Assembly: GCA_902785105.1 (NCBI GenBank)
Contig: CACZXF010000041.1
Coordinates: forward strand, 1 to 64,000
Origin: an uncultured Eubacteriales bacterium
GTDB lineage: Bacteria > Bacillota > Clostridia > Christensenellales > Aristaeellaceae
DNA: 64,000 bases
Reading direction: 5' to 3'
This document shows, one piece after another, positions 53,319 through 61,796 of this stretch. How positions within the stretch are numbered: position 1 is the stretch's first letter; the number at the start of each line of letters is the position of its first letter. The notes beneath the pieces are model-generated. The model was not told where the DNA came from. It worked only from the letters and a program-made list of their open reading frames with translations, and searched no databases. A program made the position numbers and the translations under genes.

Positions 53319-54395
53319 TCACCCCCGGACCAGCGCGCGCACGCCCCTGACTTTCGACATCAGCAGCGCCGTGCCCAGGCTGAGAGCATAGTCCAATACG
53401 AACAGCGCAATCACATACAGGAGGGGATGCTGCTCGTGAAACGCGGCAAAGGGCATCACCCACAGAATGATCCTCAGAAAAAACATATGGAGGATATACA
53501 CGCCGAAGGCAGTGCGCGAAAGCGTCAGCAGCGCCTTGCTGCGCGTCTCCCTCTCCCCGGCGAGGGATGAGATCAGCGTAAACAGGCCCACCCCGTAGAC
53601 CATGGCGGGCAGTGTGTTCATGTCGGAGATGTAATTCCAGATATCGGGTATGTCACGAATCCAGAGGGGCACCCCCAGGACGATGATCGCCACCGCCGCA
53701 GCGCCCGCGCCGATCAGCGTGATTCGCACCTTTCCCTGCGGTGGAAAGGCGGTCAGGTACCACCCAATCAGCAGGTACGGCACATAGCCGGTGAAGTATT
53801 CCGGGCAGAATTTATCTACGAAACCGATGATACTGTAATGCTTACCCACTGTAAACACTTCTGCCGTCTGCGTCAAAAACTGCGCGACTGTGGAGATCAT
53901 GATCACTCCAAGTATATAGCGCCTGTTTTCCGCCTTCACATACAGCCGCAGCACAGGGATCGCCAGGTAAACGACGACCAGCGTGCACATGTACCACAGA
54001 TGGGGATATTGCTCATTCTTCAACAGCAGGCAATCCCAGAACAGGGACATGTCCACCGCCCCTCCCTGAATCAAGGGCGTCAGCACGGCGCTGCATATCG
54101 CGTAGAAAATGCCCCAGAACACGAGCAGGCGCAGCATATCCAGCAGCGATTTTCGATAGAAGCGCCTTGTGTCAAAATCGCGCCCTTCGTCCAGAAACAG
54201 CGCCCCGCTCAACATCATAAACATGGGCGTAGCGGCGCGTCCCAGCCCGTTGAACAGATTCCTGACGTGGAAGGCCGCGTCCTGAATTTCCGGATCAACA
54301 TACGACACCATAAAAATGGCAGCATGACCCAGCACCACCATGAAAACCGCGACGGTTCGTATGATGTCAAAGCTGAGCTTTCGCTTTCCAGACAT
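53319..54395 (-). CDS. Acyltransferase family membrane protein (Acyl_transf_3)
   Basis: A 358-residue protein with about ten hydrophobic segments. The N-terminal SFDIIRTVAVFMVVLGHAAI carries the R-x10-H pattern of the acyltransferase 3 family, and TPMFMMLSGALFL follows. Members O-acylate extracellular polysaccharide or peptidoglycan. The target cannot be deduced; no glycan operon is adjacent, though glf and the TagB-like gene lie in the window. AAGGAG eight bases upstream sets the ATG. Confidence 0.88.
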   Translation of the reverse strand: MSGKRKLSFDIIRTVAVFMVVLGHAAIFMVSYVDPEIQDAAFHVRNLFNGLGRAATPMFMMLSGALFLDEGRDFDTRRFYRKSLLDMLRLLVFWGIFYAICSAVLTPLIQGGAVDMSLFWDCLLLKNEQYPHLWYMCTLVVVYLAIPVLRLYVKAENRRYILGVIMISTVAQFLTQTAEVFTVGKHYSIIGFVDKFCPEYFTGYVPYLLIGWYLTAFPPQGKVRITLIGAGAAAVAIIVLGVPLWIRDIPDIWNYISDMNTLPAMVYGVGLFTLISSLAGERETRSKALLTLSRTAFGVYILHMFFLRIILWVMPFAAFHEQHPLLYVIALFVLDYALSLGTALLMSKVRGVRALVRG

Positions 54396-54496
54396 AAGAG
54401 CGCTCCTTCCAACCTGCCGGTGCGCCCGTGTCCCCTCAAGACGACTCCCGTTCCCAGCCATTCATTTTAAATTGTCCATTTGCAATGGTTCAGTCT

Positions 54497-54613
54497 CATA
54501 AACAGGGATTTGTCGGGGAGATGCCCAATCTCTTGTAGGGGCGGCGTTGCGCCGCCCGCCGGGTAGGACGATGCGTTTCGTTGAGGGCGGGCGCCGAAAC
54601 GGCGCCCCTACAT
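54497..54613. repeat. Core-B element, right frame lost
   Basis: ATAAACAGGGATTTGTCGGG at left, core TTGTAGGGGCGGCG to CGGCGCCCCTACA, then unrelated sequence. Confidence 0.8.
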
Positions 54614-54646
54614 TTTTCGGGCCGGACTAAACCGTTACGTCCATTC

Positions 54647-55774
54647 TTATATATTGATGTTTACCCCATTGACCTCCACGCCCTCCTCGGCGCGGATGAG
54701 GATATACTTCACGCCGTCGATGACGCGGGTCTCCACGAGGTCGCTGCGCTCAGGGTTGACCTGGACGGTGACGTCGGGGGTGCGGACCTCGAACTTCTTG
54801 GGCTCCACCACGTTGCGGGCGGGGATGGAGACGGCTTCGCCGAACTCCTCCACATACTTGTCCTGGAAGGCCTGGACCTTTTCCTCGGGCACGCCGCAGG
54901 ATTCCAGCATGGAGACCACCTCGCGGCGGCTGATCTCCAGGGGCTCGGCGGTCTTGTCCTTGTCGTTTTCCTCCAGGCGCTCGCGGAGGGTGTCGTGGAC
55001 GGTCTGCACCACGTCGAAGCTCAGGTCCTCGTCCAGCGCGTCCTCCAGGATGCTCTGGAAGGTCTCCCGCTGGGTCTCGGCGGGCATGGGCGCGTCGGCG
55101 TTGAACACGGCGTCGATGAAGTCCTCATGGATGTTGGCCGCGTCCTTCGTGAAGTACAGTGCGGAATAGATGTTGGTCGCCCGGTCGTCGAAGGTGGGGA
55201 ACATGAAGCCCAGCTCGGGCGCGGCCACCACCAGATCGGGGTCCAGGCTGTGGAAGGCATTGTCGTCCGCGAAGTAGCTCAGCGCCGGCTTGGTCAGCTT
55301 CACCGGGCAGACGCAAACGAGGATGTAATTGAACACTTCCTCGGAGATGACGTCGGACTTGTTCTCGTCGGTGTGCTTGAAGGGCACGTCGTAGGCGTCG
55401 TGCATCATCAAAATCAGATAGTTGCCCTCGATCTCCAGCCCGTCGATGATCTTCTGGCAGAGGGTCTCCACGCCGCGGTCCACGGTGAGGGCGGTGTTCT
55501 TCAGGCCCATCAGCAGGCCGTGGGCCTCGCCGTCCATCACCTGGTCCGGGCGAAATTCCACGTCGATCAGGTTGCGGCCCGGCACGCCCGCCAGCGTCCG
55601 CTTGAACAGCGACAGGTATTTCTCCGCCTCCTCCTGGGGGAAGGACATCAGCGGCTTGTTGAAGGTGGAGACGATCTCCCGCTTTTCATTGACATAGCAG
55701 CCCCGCACGCAGCTGATGGCGTTCTTGTCCATGTTGAAGCGGCGGCGGATCTCGGCGATCTCTTTTCTGTTCAT
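54647..55774 (-). CDS. DUF4317 family protein
   Basis: A 375-residue cytosolic protein beginning MNRKEIAEIRRRFNMDKNAI and CVRGCYVNEKREIVSTFNK, as I remember for DUF4317, a family largely confined to Clostridia. It is acidic, without membrane segments or recognisable catalytic motifs. It contains MMHDAYDVPFKHTDENKSDV and a VCVCPVKLTKPALSYF stretch. Function is unknown. An extended -10 promoter lies just upstream. Confidence 0.82.
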   Translation of the reverse strand: MNRKEIAEIRRRFNMDKNAISCVRGCYVNEKREIVSTFNKPLMSFPQEEAEKYLSLFKRTLAGVPGRNLIDVEFRPDQVMDGEAHGLLMGLKNTALTVDRGVETLCQKIIDGLEIEGNYLILMMHDAYDVPFKHTDENKSDVISEEVFNYILVCVCPVKLTKPALSYFADDNAFHSLDPDLVVAAPELGFMFPTFDDRATNIYSALYFTKDAANIHEDFIDAVFNADAPMPAETQRETFQSILEDALDEDLSFDVVQTVHDTLRERLEENDKDKTAEPLEISRREVVSMLESCGVPEEKVQAFQDKYVEEFGEAVSIPARNVVEPKKFEVRTPDVTVQVNPERSDLVETRVIDGVKYILIRAEEGVEVNGVNINI

Positions 55775-55816
55775 ATCTTGGAACCTCGTTCTTTCAATGG
55801 TTTGGATTCAAAGCAC

Positions 55817-55825
55817 ATTATACCA
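55817..55825 (-). promoter_or_regulatory. Extended -10 promoter of the DUF4317 gene
   Basis: TGGTATAAT on the minus strand; no good -35 at 17 bp. Confidence 0.55.
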
Positions 55826-55866
55826 TTTCTTTTGGGTATCATTTTGACAGCACGGGGGGAATGAGG

Positions 55867-55998
55867 TTAATTAGATTTCTCCTCCTTCTCCCTGCGCTTC
55901 CGCTCCTCCTTCCGCTTCTGGTTCCTGATGTGCAAATACAGCGCGTCAAAGGGTCCGATGATGACGCAGATCAGCGCCACGATGTAGTACCAGGGCAT
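55867..55998 (-). CDS. 43-residue single-pass membrane protein
   Basis: A short frame reading MPWYYIVALICVIIGPFDAL, then YLHIRNQKRK and a tail of Lys/Arg/Glu residues. The hydrophobic segment covers residues 3-21 and the charged tail should be cytoplasmic and helical. AAAGGAGG eight bases before the ATG is an excellent ribosome binding site, which is the main evidence that it is real. It lies between the thioesterase gene (79 bp upstream) and the DUF4317 gene on the same strand. Family unknown. Confidence 0.7.
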   Translation of the reverse strand: MPWYYIVALICVIIGPFDALYLHIRNQKRKEERKRREKEEKSN

Positions 55999-56076
55999 GG
56001 GGGAAGCCTCCTTTCCGGAATTTCAAATGGGCAATGGGAAATTGGCTCAGTTTGAAACCCTTCCATTGATGCCTGT

Positions 56077-56475
56077 TCAGAGCTTATACCCCGTCCCCAC
56101 GAACTGGGCCACATCCCTTCCGGTGTCGTCGGTGACATCGACGATGTAGACGCAGGTGGTGCGGCCGTCTTTGCGCTGATGGGCGCGGGCGATGAGACGG
56201 CTGCCCTTGGGGGCGGTGAGGTAGTTGATGCTGACCTGCTGGGCTACGGTGGGACGGTGGACGTTGTTCACCGCCACGGCGAAGGCAAAGTCCGCCAGCG
56301 TGAAGATCGCGCCGCCCATGATGCCGCCGTTGGCGTTCTTGTGCCGCCCGGTCAGTGTCATGCTGCATACCGACGACGATTCGCCGATCTCGTCCAGCGT
56401 CATGCCGTTTTCAGTGGCGAATTTGTCGCCCTCAAAGTAGGCCCGGGCCTCCTCGATATTTTTGAATGTAGACAT
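56077..56475 (-). CDS. PaaI-type hotdog-fold thioesterase
   Basis: A 132-residue hotdog protein. GRHKNANGGIMGGAIFTLAD is the family signature carrying the active-site asparagine/aspartate region, and AQQVSINYLTAPKGSRLIAR is the long strand pair. It hydrolyses a small or aryl acyl-CoA. A link with the aryl-acyl-CoA products of IorAB is possible but only inference. GGAGGG eight bases before the ATG. Confidence 0.9.
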   Translation of the reverse strand: MSTFKNIEEARAYFEGDKFATENGMTLDEIGESSSVCSMTLTGRHKNANGGIMGGAIFTLADFAFAVAVNNVHRPTVAQQVSINYLTAPKGSRLIARAHQRKDGRTTCVYIVDVTDDTGRDVAQFVGTGYKL

Positions 56476-56511
56476 TTGTATCCCTCCGAAGCAGATGTTT
56501 TTCGCTTTGCC

Positions 56512-56540
56512 ATGATAGCACAGCCCGGATAAAAAAACAA
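56512..56540 (-). promoter_or_regulatory. Promoter of the thioesterase gene
   Basis: TTGTTT, 17 bp, TATCAT on the minus strand. Confidence 0.55.
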
Positions 56541-56597
56541 GCTGACATGGGAACTACCTTCTGGTAATAAACGTCAAATTAACATCTGTTGACAGAG

Positions 56598-56798
56598 CAA
56601 TAAACAGAGATTTGTCGGGGTAAATTGAAAATGGAAAATTGAAAATTGAGTTACCAGCTTGCAAACCCACCAACCAGTGTTGTTGTAGGGGCGGCGTTGC
56701 GCCGCCCGCCGGGTAATACGGGTAGCATTTGTCGCTATTAATTTTCAATTTTCAATTATCAATTTTCAATTCGTCTCCCCGATAAATTCCAATTTATC
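56598..56798. repeat. Nested element: outer frame, core D arms, core B centre
   Basis: The outer frame AATAAACAGAGATTTGTCGG and GATAAATTCCAATTTATC encloses AT-rich arms (AAAATTGAAAATTGAG and ATTTTCAATTTTCAATT), which enclose half a core B (TTGTAGGGGCGGCG, 56683-56711). Three layers are thus visible in one copy. Confidence 0.82.
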
Positions 56799-56826
56799 AA
56801 TCATGCCACACAGGGAGGGAAGAGAC

Positions 56827-58500
56827 ATGAAGAAGCGGTTTATGCTGCTAATTTCGTTGGTTCTGGTCGGGGCGGTGCTGTGCGGGTGCCAGCTCATGCC
56901 GATTTTGGAGGCGATACGGGACGCGGGGATGCAGAAGCGTAACACTACCGCCATCACGGTGGAGGACGATTACGAGCTCTACAGCGAGCCGGTGGAGGCG
57001 GACGGCATGGTCGAATACGAGGCATACGCGCCCGCCATGATGGCCGGTGCTTCGATGAACAGCTTCGTTTCTATGCCGGAATTCAACACCGAGGAATACG
57101 CCAGCGTGACGGAGAACGGCTTCCGCAGCGTGGCCACCAGCCCGCTGAGCACCTTCTCGGCGGACGTGGACACCGCCTCCTACTGCAACCTGCGGCGGAT
57201 GCTGAACCAGGGCTATGCCCCCGAGGACATCCCCACCGGCGCGGTGCGGGTGGAGGAGATGCTGAATTACTTCCGCTACGACTACGCCGCGCCCGAGGAC
57301 GGCAGCCGCTTCGGCGTGACGGCGCAGCTCGGCGACTGCCCGTGGAATCCCGAAGCCAAGCTGCTGACGCTGGGCGTGCGGGCAGCGGACGCGCCGGAGA
57401 AGCTGGACGAGGGCTCGAATCTGGTGTTCCTGATCGACGTCTCCGGCTCCATGAGGGACACGAACAAGCTGGACCTGGTGAAGCAGGCGCTGACGTTGCT
57501 GACGGAGCAGCTCACGGCGAAGGACACGCTGTCCGTCTGCACCTATTCCGACGGCGAGGAGATCATCATAGAAGGCGCGAATCCTGAGGCGGACCGGGGG
57601 AAGATACTGGCCGCGCTGGACGGCCTTCAGGCCCAGGGCTACACCGACGGCCAGCGAGGCCTGGAGCAGGCCTACGAGCTGGCGATGAAATACTACCGTC
57701 CCAAGGGAAACAACCGGGTCATCATGTGCTCCGATGGCGATCTGAACGTGGGCATCACCAGCGAGAGCGACCTGCACGATTACGTGTCGAAGAAGAAGGA
57801 GACGGGCGTCTACCTCTCCGTTCTGGGCTTCGGTGACGGCAACTACAAGGACACCAAGATGGAGACCCTGGCCGACGACGGCAACGGCAACTACTATTAC
57901 ATCGATTCCATACTCGAGGCCCGGAAGGTGCTGGTGGAGGAGCTGACCCAGTCGCTCTACGCCGTGGCGGACGACGTGAAGTTTCAGATCGAGTTCAACC
58001 CCGCCAAAATCTCCGCCTGGCGTCAGGTGGGCTACGAGAACCGCGCCCTGGCGGACGAGGACTTCGAGAACGACAAGAAGGACGCCGGCGAGGTCGGCGC
58101 GGGGGCCACGGTCACGGTGCTCTATGAACTGCTCCCCGCCGGCGAGGCTCCCGCGGAGGGCAGTCTGAAATACCAGACCGGCGCGCTCACCGAGGCCGCC
58201 CAGGGCGACGAATGGCTGACCCTGTCCATACGCTACAAGGAGCCCGGCGGCGATGAGAGCAAGCTGGAGACTCGCGCCGTGGGTGAGGCCAACATCGCAG
58301 AGACCCCCTCGGAGGACTTCCGCTTCGCCGCCGCTGTGGCCGAATTCGGTATGCTGCTCAATCGCAGCGAATACGCCGGAACCAGCGATTACGCCTCCGT
58401 GCTGGACCTGCTCAAGCAGACCGGCCTCGGCGACGACTATCGCGAGGAGTTCTTCAGCCTGGTCAAGATCGCCCAGCGGTCCGAACAGTTGAAGCCGTGA
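56827..58500 (+). CDS. vWA-domain lipoprotein (YfbK-like)
   Basis: A 557-residue protein. The signal ends in LCGC with the probable lipidated cysteine at 21. A YfbK-type N-terminal region (TFSADVDTASYCNLRRMLNQ, then VRVEEMLNYFRYDY) precedes the von Willebrand A domain with MIDAS motif DVSGSMRDTNK. A C-terminal DUF3520-like part (SLYAVADDVKFQIEFNPAKI, and a final LDLLKQTGLGDDYREEFFSL) ends it. It is likely a surface-anchored metal-dependent adhesion or scaffold protein. AGGGAAGAG precedes the ATG. Confidence 0.9.
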   Translation: MKKRFMLLISLVLVGAVLCGCQLMPILEAIRDAGMQKRNTTAITVEDDYELYSEPVEADGMVEYEAYAPAMMAGASMNSFVSMPEFNTEEYASVTENGFRSVATSPLSTFSADVDTASYCNLRRMLNQGYAPEDIPTGAVRVEEMLNYFRYDYAAPEDGSRFGVTAQLGDCPWNPEAKLLTLGVRAADAPEKLDEGSNLVFLIDVSGSMRDTNKLDLVKQALTLLTEQLTAKDTLSVCTYSDGEEIIIEGANPEADRGKILAALDGLQAQGYTDGQRGLEQAYELAMKYYRPKGNNRVIMCSDGDLNVGITSESDLHDYVSKKKETGVYLSVLGFGDGNYKDTKMETLADDGNGNYYYIDSILEARKVLVEELTQSLYAVADDVKFQIEFNPAKISAWRQVGYENRALADEDFENDKKDAGEVGAGATVTVLYELLPAGEAPAEGSLKYQTGALTEAAQGDEWLTLSIRYKEPGGDESKLETRAVGEANIAETPSEDFRFAAAVAEFGMLLNRSEYAGTSDYASVLDLLKQTGLGDDYREEFFSLVKIAQRSEQLKP

Positions 58501-58516
58501 TGCAGCGAGGTTTCCG

Positions 58517-58571
58517 GTAAACGGGGATTTGTCGGGGTGAAGTATCTCCCCCACAAATCCCCATCTATCGA
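58517..58571. repeat. Outer frame without core
   Basis: AACGGGGATTTGTCGGGG and CCCCCACAAATCCCCATCTA separated by only about 15 bp. This empty copy defines the frame as a unit of its own. Confidence 0.75.
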
Positions 58572-58585
58572 CATCACCGAACGAT

Positions 58586-58616
58586 AAGGGCCATGCCGGC
58601 GGGCATGGCCTTTTGA
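58586..58616. terminator. Terminator between vWA and Cys-rich protein genes
   Basis: AAGGGCCATGCC and GGCATGGCCTTTT stem-loop with T tract on the plus strand. Confidence 0.8.
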
Positions 58617-58617
58617 T

Positions 58618-59106
58618 TTACCATAGCGGTTTTCTGTATTCCTCCTCAAGAGCGTGCCATTTTTCCAAAAAGGCGTCACCCTCCGGGTCGCTGGCGATCT
58701 CGCGCAGGGCGTCGCGGACAGCTTTGACGAAATCGGGATTCAGCCCACCGATGCCGCTGGCCGTCAGCGGGCACATGGCTCGGGCCCGGGCGTCCAGGCG
58801 CACGGTCCACCTGCCGTTTTTGCCGCGCACAGGGGTCAGGGGGAAGATGCGGCAGCCCAGCGGGCGCTCATCCCGGTCGCAGCAGCCCTCGCAGGTCATG
58901 ACGGGAGCGAGGTCATCCCGCAGGATGGAGGAAACCCATTCGCAGTTCCGCAGCCGCTCCGCCTCGCCGGGGAAAAGATGGACGCCGCCCTGACCGTCCT
59001 CGTCCGTCCCACAGCAGGCCGCGCCGCACAGCGTCCCGCAGTTGCCGCTCATGGGCGTCAGATCGCCGATGATCCTACAGGCTCGTTCAAGTATCTCCGG
59101 ACTCAT
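58618..59106 (-). CDS. Cysteine-rich cytosolic protein, possible metal binding
   Basis: A 162-residue protein with two cysteine groups: CGTLCGAACC near residue 23 and CEGCCDRDERPLGC near 72-85, then a single late cysteine. The spacing recalls zinc/iron-cluster proteins of the YkgJ type but I cannot assign it firmly. No signal or membrane segment. AAGGGAGC precedes the ATG. The upstream secreted-protein gene ends only five bases away, so the two may be co-transcribed. Confidence 0.7.
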   Translation of the reverse strand: MSPEILERACRIIGDLTPMSGNCGTLCGAACCGTDEDGQGGVHLFPGEAERLRNCEWVSSILRDDLAPVMTCEGCCDRDERPLGCRIFPLTPVRGKNGRWTVRLDARARAMCPLTASGIGGLNPDFVKAVRDALREIASDPEGDAFLEKWHALEEEYRKPLW

Positions 59107-59110
59107 GATT

Positions 59111-59860
59111 TCAGCTCCCTTTTATGGCTTGGGATTCATTGACAAATTGGGATTTGTCGGGGAGACGGGGGTTCACCTCATCCGGCGCTTCGCGCCACCT
59201 TCCCCTCAAGGGGAAGGCTTTTGGGTACCGGTAACCCAGCCCCTTGCCTTCCCCTTGAGGGGAAGGTGCCCGTGAGGGCGGATGAGATGACCTCTCACCC
59301 TTGACCGCCACATACCATATCTTGTCGATGGTGTTGACCTTGTCCTGCTGGGTCCTGCCCTGTATGCTGGTGGCGACGAGGGGCATTTCGTGACCGCCGC
59401 GGCTCTTGATGGTATCGGCACACCAGAAAATGTCGCCGCCGGCGTCGTAGCCGAAGAGCCAGATGGCGTGGGGCGCGCCGGTATCGTAGATCACCACGCC
59501 CTCGGGGTGCCGCTTCAGGCAGTCGATGAGATACTGCTTCTTGTCCGGGGCGCTGCGGATGGCGTCGGAGCAGGCCACCTCCATGCCCTGCACGGTGAAG
59601 CTGTGGCTCAGGCCGTACTGCTTCGACCAGCCCTTGCGCTCCACAGCGGCATCCGTCACTTGGGTGTAGGCGGTATCCGCCTGGCAGGCGCAGTTGCGCA
59701 GCATCATGGTGCAGGCGATGAGCGTGCAGGTGTGCTTCACCGTCTGGGTCAGATAGACGTCCTCCGCCGGCCATGAGCCGTAATAGATGTCCTCCGATAA
59801 CGCGCCGCCCGTCAGCAGCATCGCCAGCAGCAGCGCAATAACCCTGAATAGCCTTGCCAT
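59111..59860 (-). CDS. Secreted C39-like putative cysteine peptidase with repeat-derived C-terminus
   Basis: A 249-residue protein. A signal peptide (MARLFRVIALLLAMLLTGGALS) precedes a domain with HTCTLIACTMML (candidate catalytic cysteine, C45 or C50) and GAPHAIWLFGYDA (candidate histidine), as in Peptidase_C39_2 proteins. From about residue 188 (GERSSHPPSRAPSPQGEG onward) the frame runs through the core-A repeat at 59141-59293, so the last 60 residues are translated repeat. The native protein probably ended near residue 188 before the element arrived. GGAGGGG precedes the ATG. Confidence 0.68.
   Translation of the reverse strand: MARLFRVIALLLAMLLTGGALSEDIYYGSWPAEDVYLTQTVKHTCTLIACTMMLRNCACQADTAYTQVTDAAVERKGWSKQYGLSHSFTVQGMEVACSDAIRSAPDKKQYLIDCLKRHPEGVVIYDTGAPHAIWLFGYDAGGDIFWCADTIKSRGGHEMPLVATSIQGRTQQDKVNTIDKIWYVAVKGERSSHPPSRAPSPQGEGKGLGYRYPKAFPLRGRWREAPDEVNPRLPDKSQFVNESQAIKGS
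59141..59293. repeat. Core-A element inside the 3' end of a coding frame
   Basis: The left frame GACAAATTGGGATTTGTCGG is intact, both CCTTCCCC palindromes are present, and the right arm reads CGGATGAGATGAC. The right frame is absent. It is the only clear case here where an element is read as protein. Confidence 0.85.
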
Positions 59861-59871
59861 GAAATTCCCCT

Positions 59872-59902
59872 CCGGTATGCTTCGCTTCCAATATCATACC
59901 GG
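59872..59902. other. Inverted repeat in the leader of the C39-like gene
   Basis: CCGGTATG and CATACCGG, 15 bp apart, just upstream of the ribosome binding site. It is a candidate operator or mRNA hairpin. Confidence 0.45.
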
Positions 59903-59975
59903 ACCCCTTCGACAAACCGGCGACAATCTGCCAAATATTTCTTGCCATTAATTTGACAGGGAAAAGGATTTGGTC

Positions 59976-60120
59976 GATAAATAGGGATTTGTCGGGGTGT
60001 TTGTTCGAGGCCACCTCATCCGCCCTCACGGGCACCTTCCCCTCAAGGGGAAGGCAGGGGCTGGGAACGGCGAGCCTAAAAGGAGGTGAACCCCCGTCTC
60101 CCCGCCAAATTTCAATTTAC
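59976..60120. repeat. Core-A element with deleted right half, in outer frame
   Basis: GATAAATAGGGATTTGTCGG at left and CCCCGCCAAATTTCAATTTA at right. The right half of the core is reduced to AGGAGGTGAACC. It separates the prophage from the C39-like gene. Confidence 0.8.
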
Positions 60121-60136
60121 CGAACAATCCCGCTCT

Positions 60137-60553
60137 TTATTCCTCGGGCCTGTCCCGCATGCCCTCCAGCCGCTCGCGGATGAGGGCCGGGAAGGGGACG
60201 CCCATCAGGTCGGCGTTTTCCAAAATCGAAAGACCCTCGTTGGCGATGTAATAGAACACCGTCGCCGTCTGAAAGACCATGGACTGATTGCCGACGGCCC
60301 GGTCAAGCTGGGTCGCCACCAGCACGATCAGCATGATAAAGCCCTTCCGGGCAATGCCGTCGAAGCCCACCTTGCTGGACAGGCCGCCGCCCTCGGTCTT
60401 GGGGGATTTGCCGGTGACGGCCAGCAGGATGCCGGTCAGGTAGTCCACCGCCATCATGATCAGCAGTATATTCAGCGCCGCCGACCACTGGCCGTACAGC
60501 CCGGCGACAGCTCCCGCCGCCAGACTCGCGGCTTTAATAATGCGGTTCCACAT
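60137..60553 (-). CDS. Phage holin (Phage_holin_4, TcdE-like)
   Basis: A 138-residue membrane protein with about three hydrophobic segments (AGAVAGLYGQWSAALNILLI, GFIMLIVLVATQLD, FYYIANEGLSILENA). The pattern VDYLTGILLAV near 40 and the terminal EGLSILEN are typical of the holin family that includes TcdE. It makes the membrane lesion through which endolysin acts at lysis. The ATG nine bases after the frame start has AGGAGG at ideal distance. It is the last gene of the prophage module here. Confidence 0.88.
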   Translation of the reverse strand: MWNRIIKAASLAAGAVAGLYGQWSAALNILLIMMAVDYLTGILLAVTGKSPKTEGGGLSSKVGFDGIARKGFIMLIVLVATQLDRAVGNQSMVFQTATVFYYIANEGLSILENADLMGVPFPALIRERLEGMRDRPEE

Positions 60554-60571
60554 GTGCTTCACCTCCTTTCC

Positions 60572-61393
60572 CTATGCTTCCTCGGCGCGGGCGTATTTGC
60601 CCGACACCCAGCCCGTGGCCCGCTTATACTCCACCAGCAGCCAGCCGTTGGGCGCGGTGTAACCGAACCAGTGCAGGCGGGTACCGGGTGAGAGCGTGCC
60701 CATGCTGTCATAGCTTGTGTCCGGGCCTTTGCGCACATGGACGCTGGCCAAAGCCTGCGCGAAGGGCGGCTGAATTTTATCTATATCGGGGATGTTTCCC
60801 ACTTCTTCAGGATGCCACTCCGCCAGCGCGGCCACGCCGCAGGTGACGTTCGCCGCCGCGTGGTGCCCCTCGCAGAGCAGTATATCGCCGGGGAGCAGAT
60901 GACTGCTCCCAGTCAGGTACCTGGAGGCCGTCAGCGCCACGAACCCCGCCCGGACGAAATGCTCCCGCATGTTCCGGCTCGTGCACAGCGGCAGGGTTTG
61001 CAGCGTCCGGATACCGTGCAGGCATCCCGCCGCCCGGACGTTGGCGCTGACGCCGGCGGTGCAGTCCGACTCGCAGTGTGTCACAATTTTCGACGGCGCG
61101 TAGTTGACCTTCTGAAGCTCCCGCCAGTAGGTATCGCGCTGGGACTGGTCATAGCCGATTTTGTCATTGAGCGCCGCCTCGACGGACAGCCTCGCGATGG
61201 TCCGCGCCACGGCCTGATCGGGAAAGCGCAGCACCACCGTCCACGGGCGGCTGTACCACTTCTTTAATATCCACTCCTGCCCCGTCTGGTCGCCGGCCCT
61301 GCCGCCGCTGTAGCGCCTGTTCTCATCGCTGCCGGAATTGGCGATATAGTGGATATCCGTGGAAAAGATGTATCGATCACAGTCTTCCGCCAT
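60572..61393 (-). CDS. Phage endolysin with C-terminal SH3 domain
   Basis: A 273-residue protein. The N-terminal part (about 10-190) has KIVTHCESDCTAGVSANVRA, with a candidate catalytic cysteine, and GDILLCEGHHAAANV with the histidine, as in NlpC/P60-like or CHAP phage lysins. The C-terminal 65 residues (VHVRKGPDTSYDSMGTLSPG onward) are a bacterial SH3 domain for wall binding. No signal peptide, consistent with holin-dependent release. GGGAGGTG precedes the ATG, which follows the XkdX stop by one base. Confidence 0.85.
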   Translation of the reverse strand: MAEDCDRYIFSTDIHYIANSGSDENRRYSGGRAGDQTGQEWILKKWYSRPWTVVLRFPDQAVARTIARLSVEAALNDKIGYDQSQRDTYWRELQKVNYAPSKIVTHCESDCTAGVSANVRAAGCLHGIRTLQTLPLCTSRNMREHFVRAGFVALTASRYLTGSSHLLPGDILLCEGHHAAANVTCGVAALAEWHPEEVGNIPDIDKIQPPFAQALASVHVRKGPDTSYDSMGTLSPGTRLHWFGYTAPNGWLLVEYKRATGWVSGKYARAEEA

Positions 61394-61394
61394 G

Positions 61395-61502
61395 TCACAC
61401 CTCCCGCTCCAGCGCCGCCCGCACGGCCTCGCGCCACTTGGCGGGCACCTGCGCCAGGGTCTTTTTGCCTGATTTCACCAGACGTACGTAAAACTCGACC
61501 AT
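61395..61502 (-). CDS. XkdX family phage protein
   Basis: A 35-residue protein, MVEFYVRLVKSGKKTLAQVP followed by AKWREAVRAALEREV. The xkdX type of tiny protein lies between tail-fibre genes and lysis genes in PBSX-like phages, matching its position. It begins three bases after the preceding gene's stop and ends just before the endolysin ATG. Confidence 0.82.
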   Translation of the reverse strand: MVEFYVRLVKSGKKTLAQVPAKWREAVRAALEREV

Positions 61503-61505
61503 CGC

Positions 61506-61796
61506 TCATTCACCTCCCAGCATCAGCTCCGCCAGCATATTGATGGCGTCAATGGCGTCCTGAAGGGTCGGCTCCGGGGTCGCGTCGGCTTCAAAATATG
61601 CGTCGATATTCGCTTCCAGCTCCTCCTGGGTCGGCACAGCGTCGATGTGGAAGGTCAGATGAAGCTCGTCGGCCAATTTCGCGCCGTCCTCCGCCTCCCG
61701 GGGATTGCAGCGCAGCCACACGTCCACTACTCCATCGAGAGGGCGGGCTGAGCGCTCCACGGGCTTAAATTCGCCGGTATAGTATACAGTGTGCAT
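61506..61796 (-). CDS. Phage protein in XkdW position
   Basis: A 96-residue acidic protein (MHTVYYTGEFKPVERSARPL at the start). Its ATG overlaps the tail-protein stop (TGATG), with GGAGGTGG seven bases upstream inside the tail gene. By order (tail protein, this, XkdX, lysin, holin) it corresponds to XkdW of PBSX; similarity itself is weak by eye. Confidence 0.7.
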   Translation of the reverse strand: MHTVYYTGEFKPVERSARPLDGVVDVWLRCNPREAEDGAKLADELHLTFHIDAVPTQEELEANIDAYFEADATPEPTLQDAIDAINMLAELMLGGE

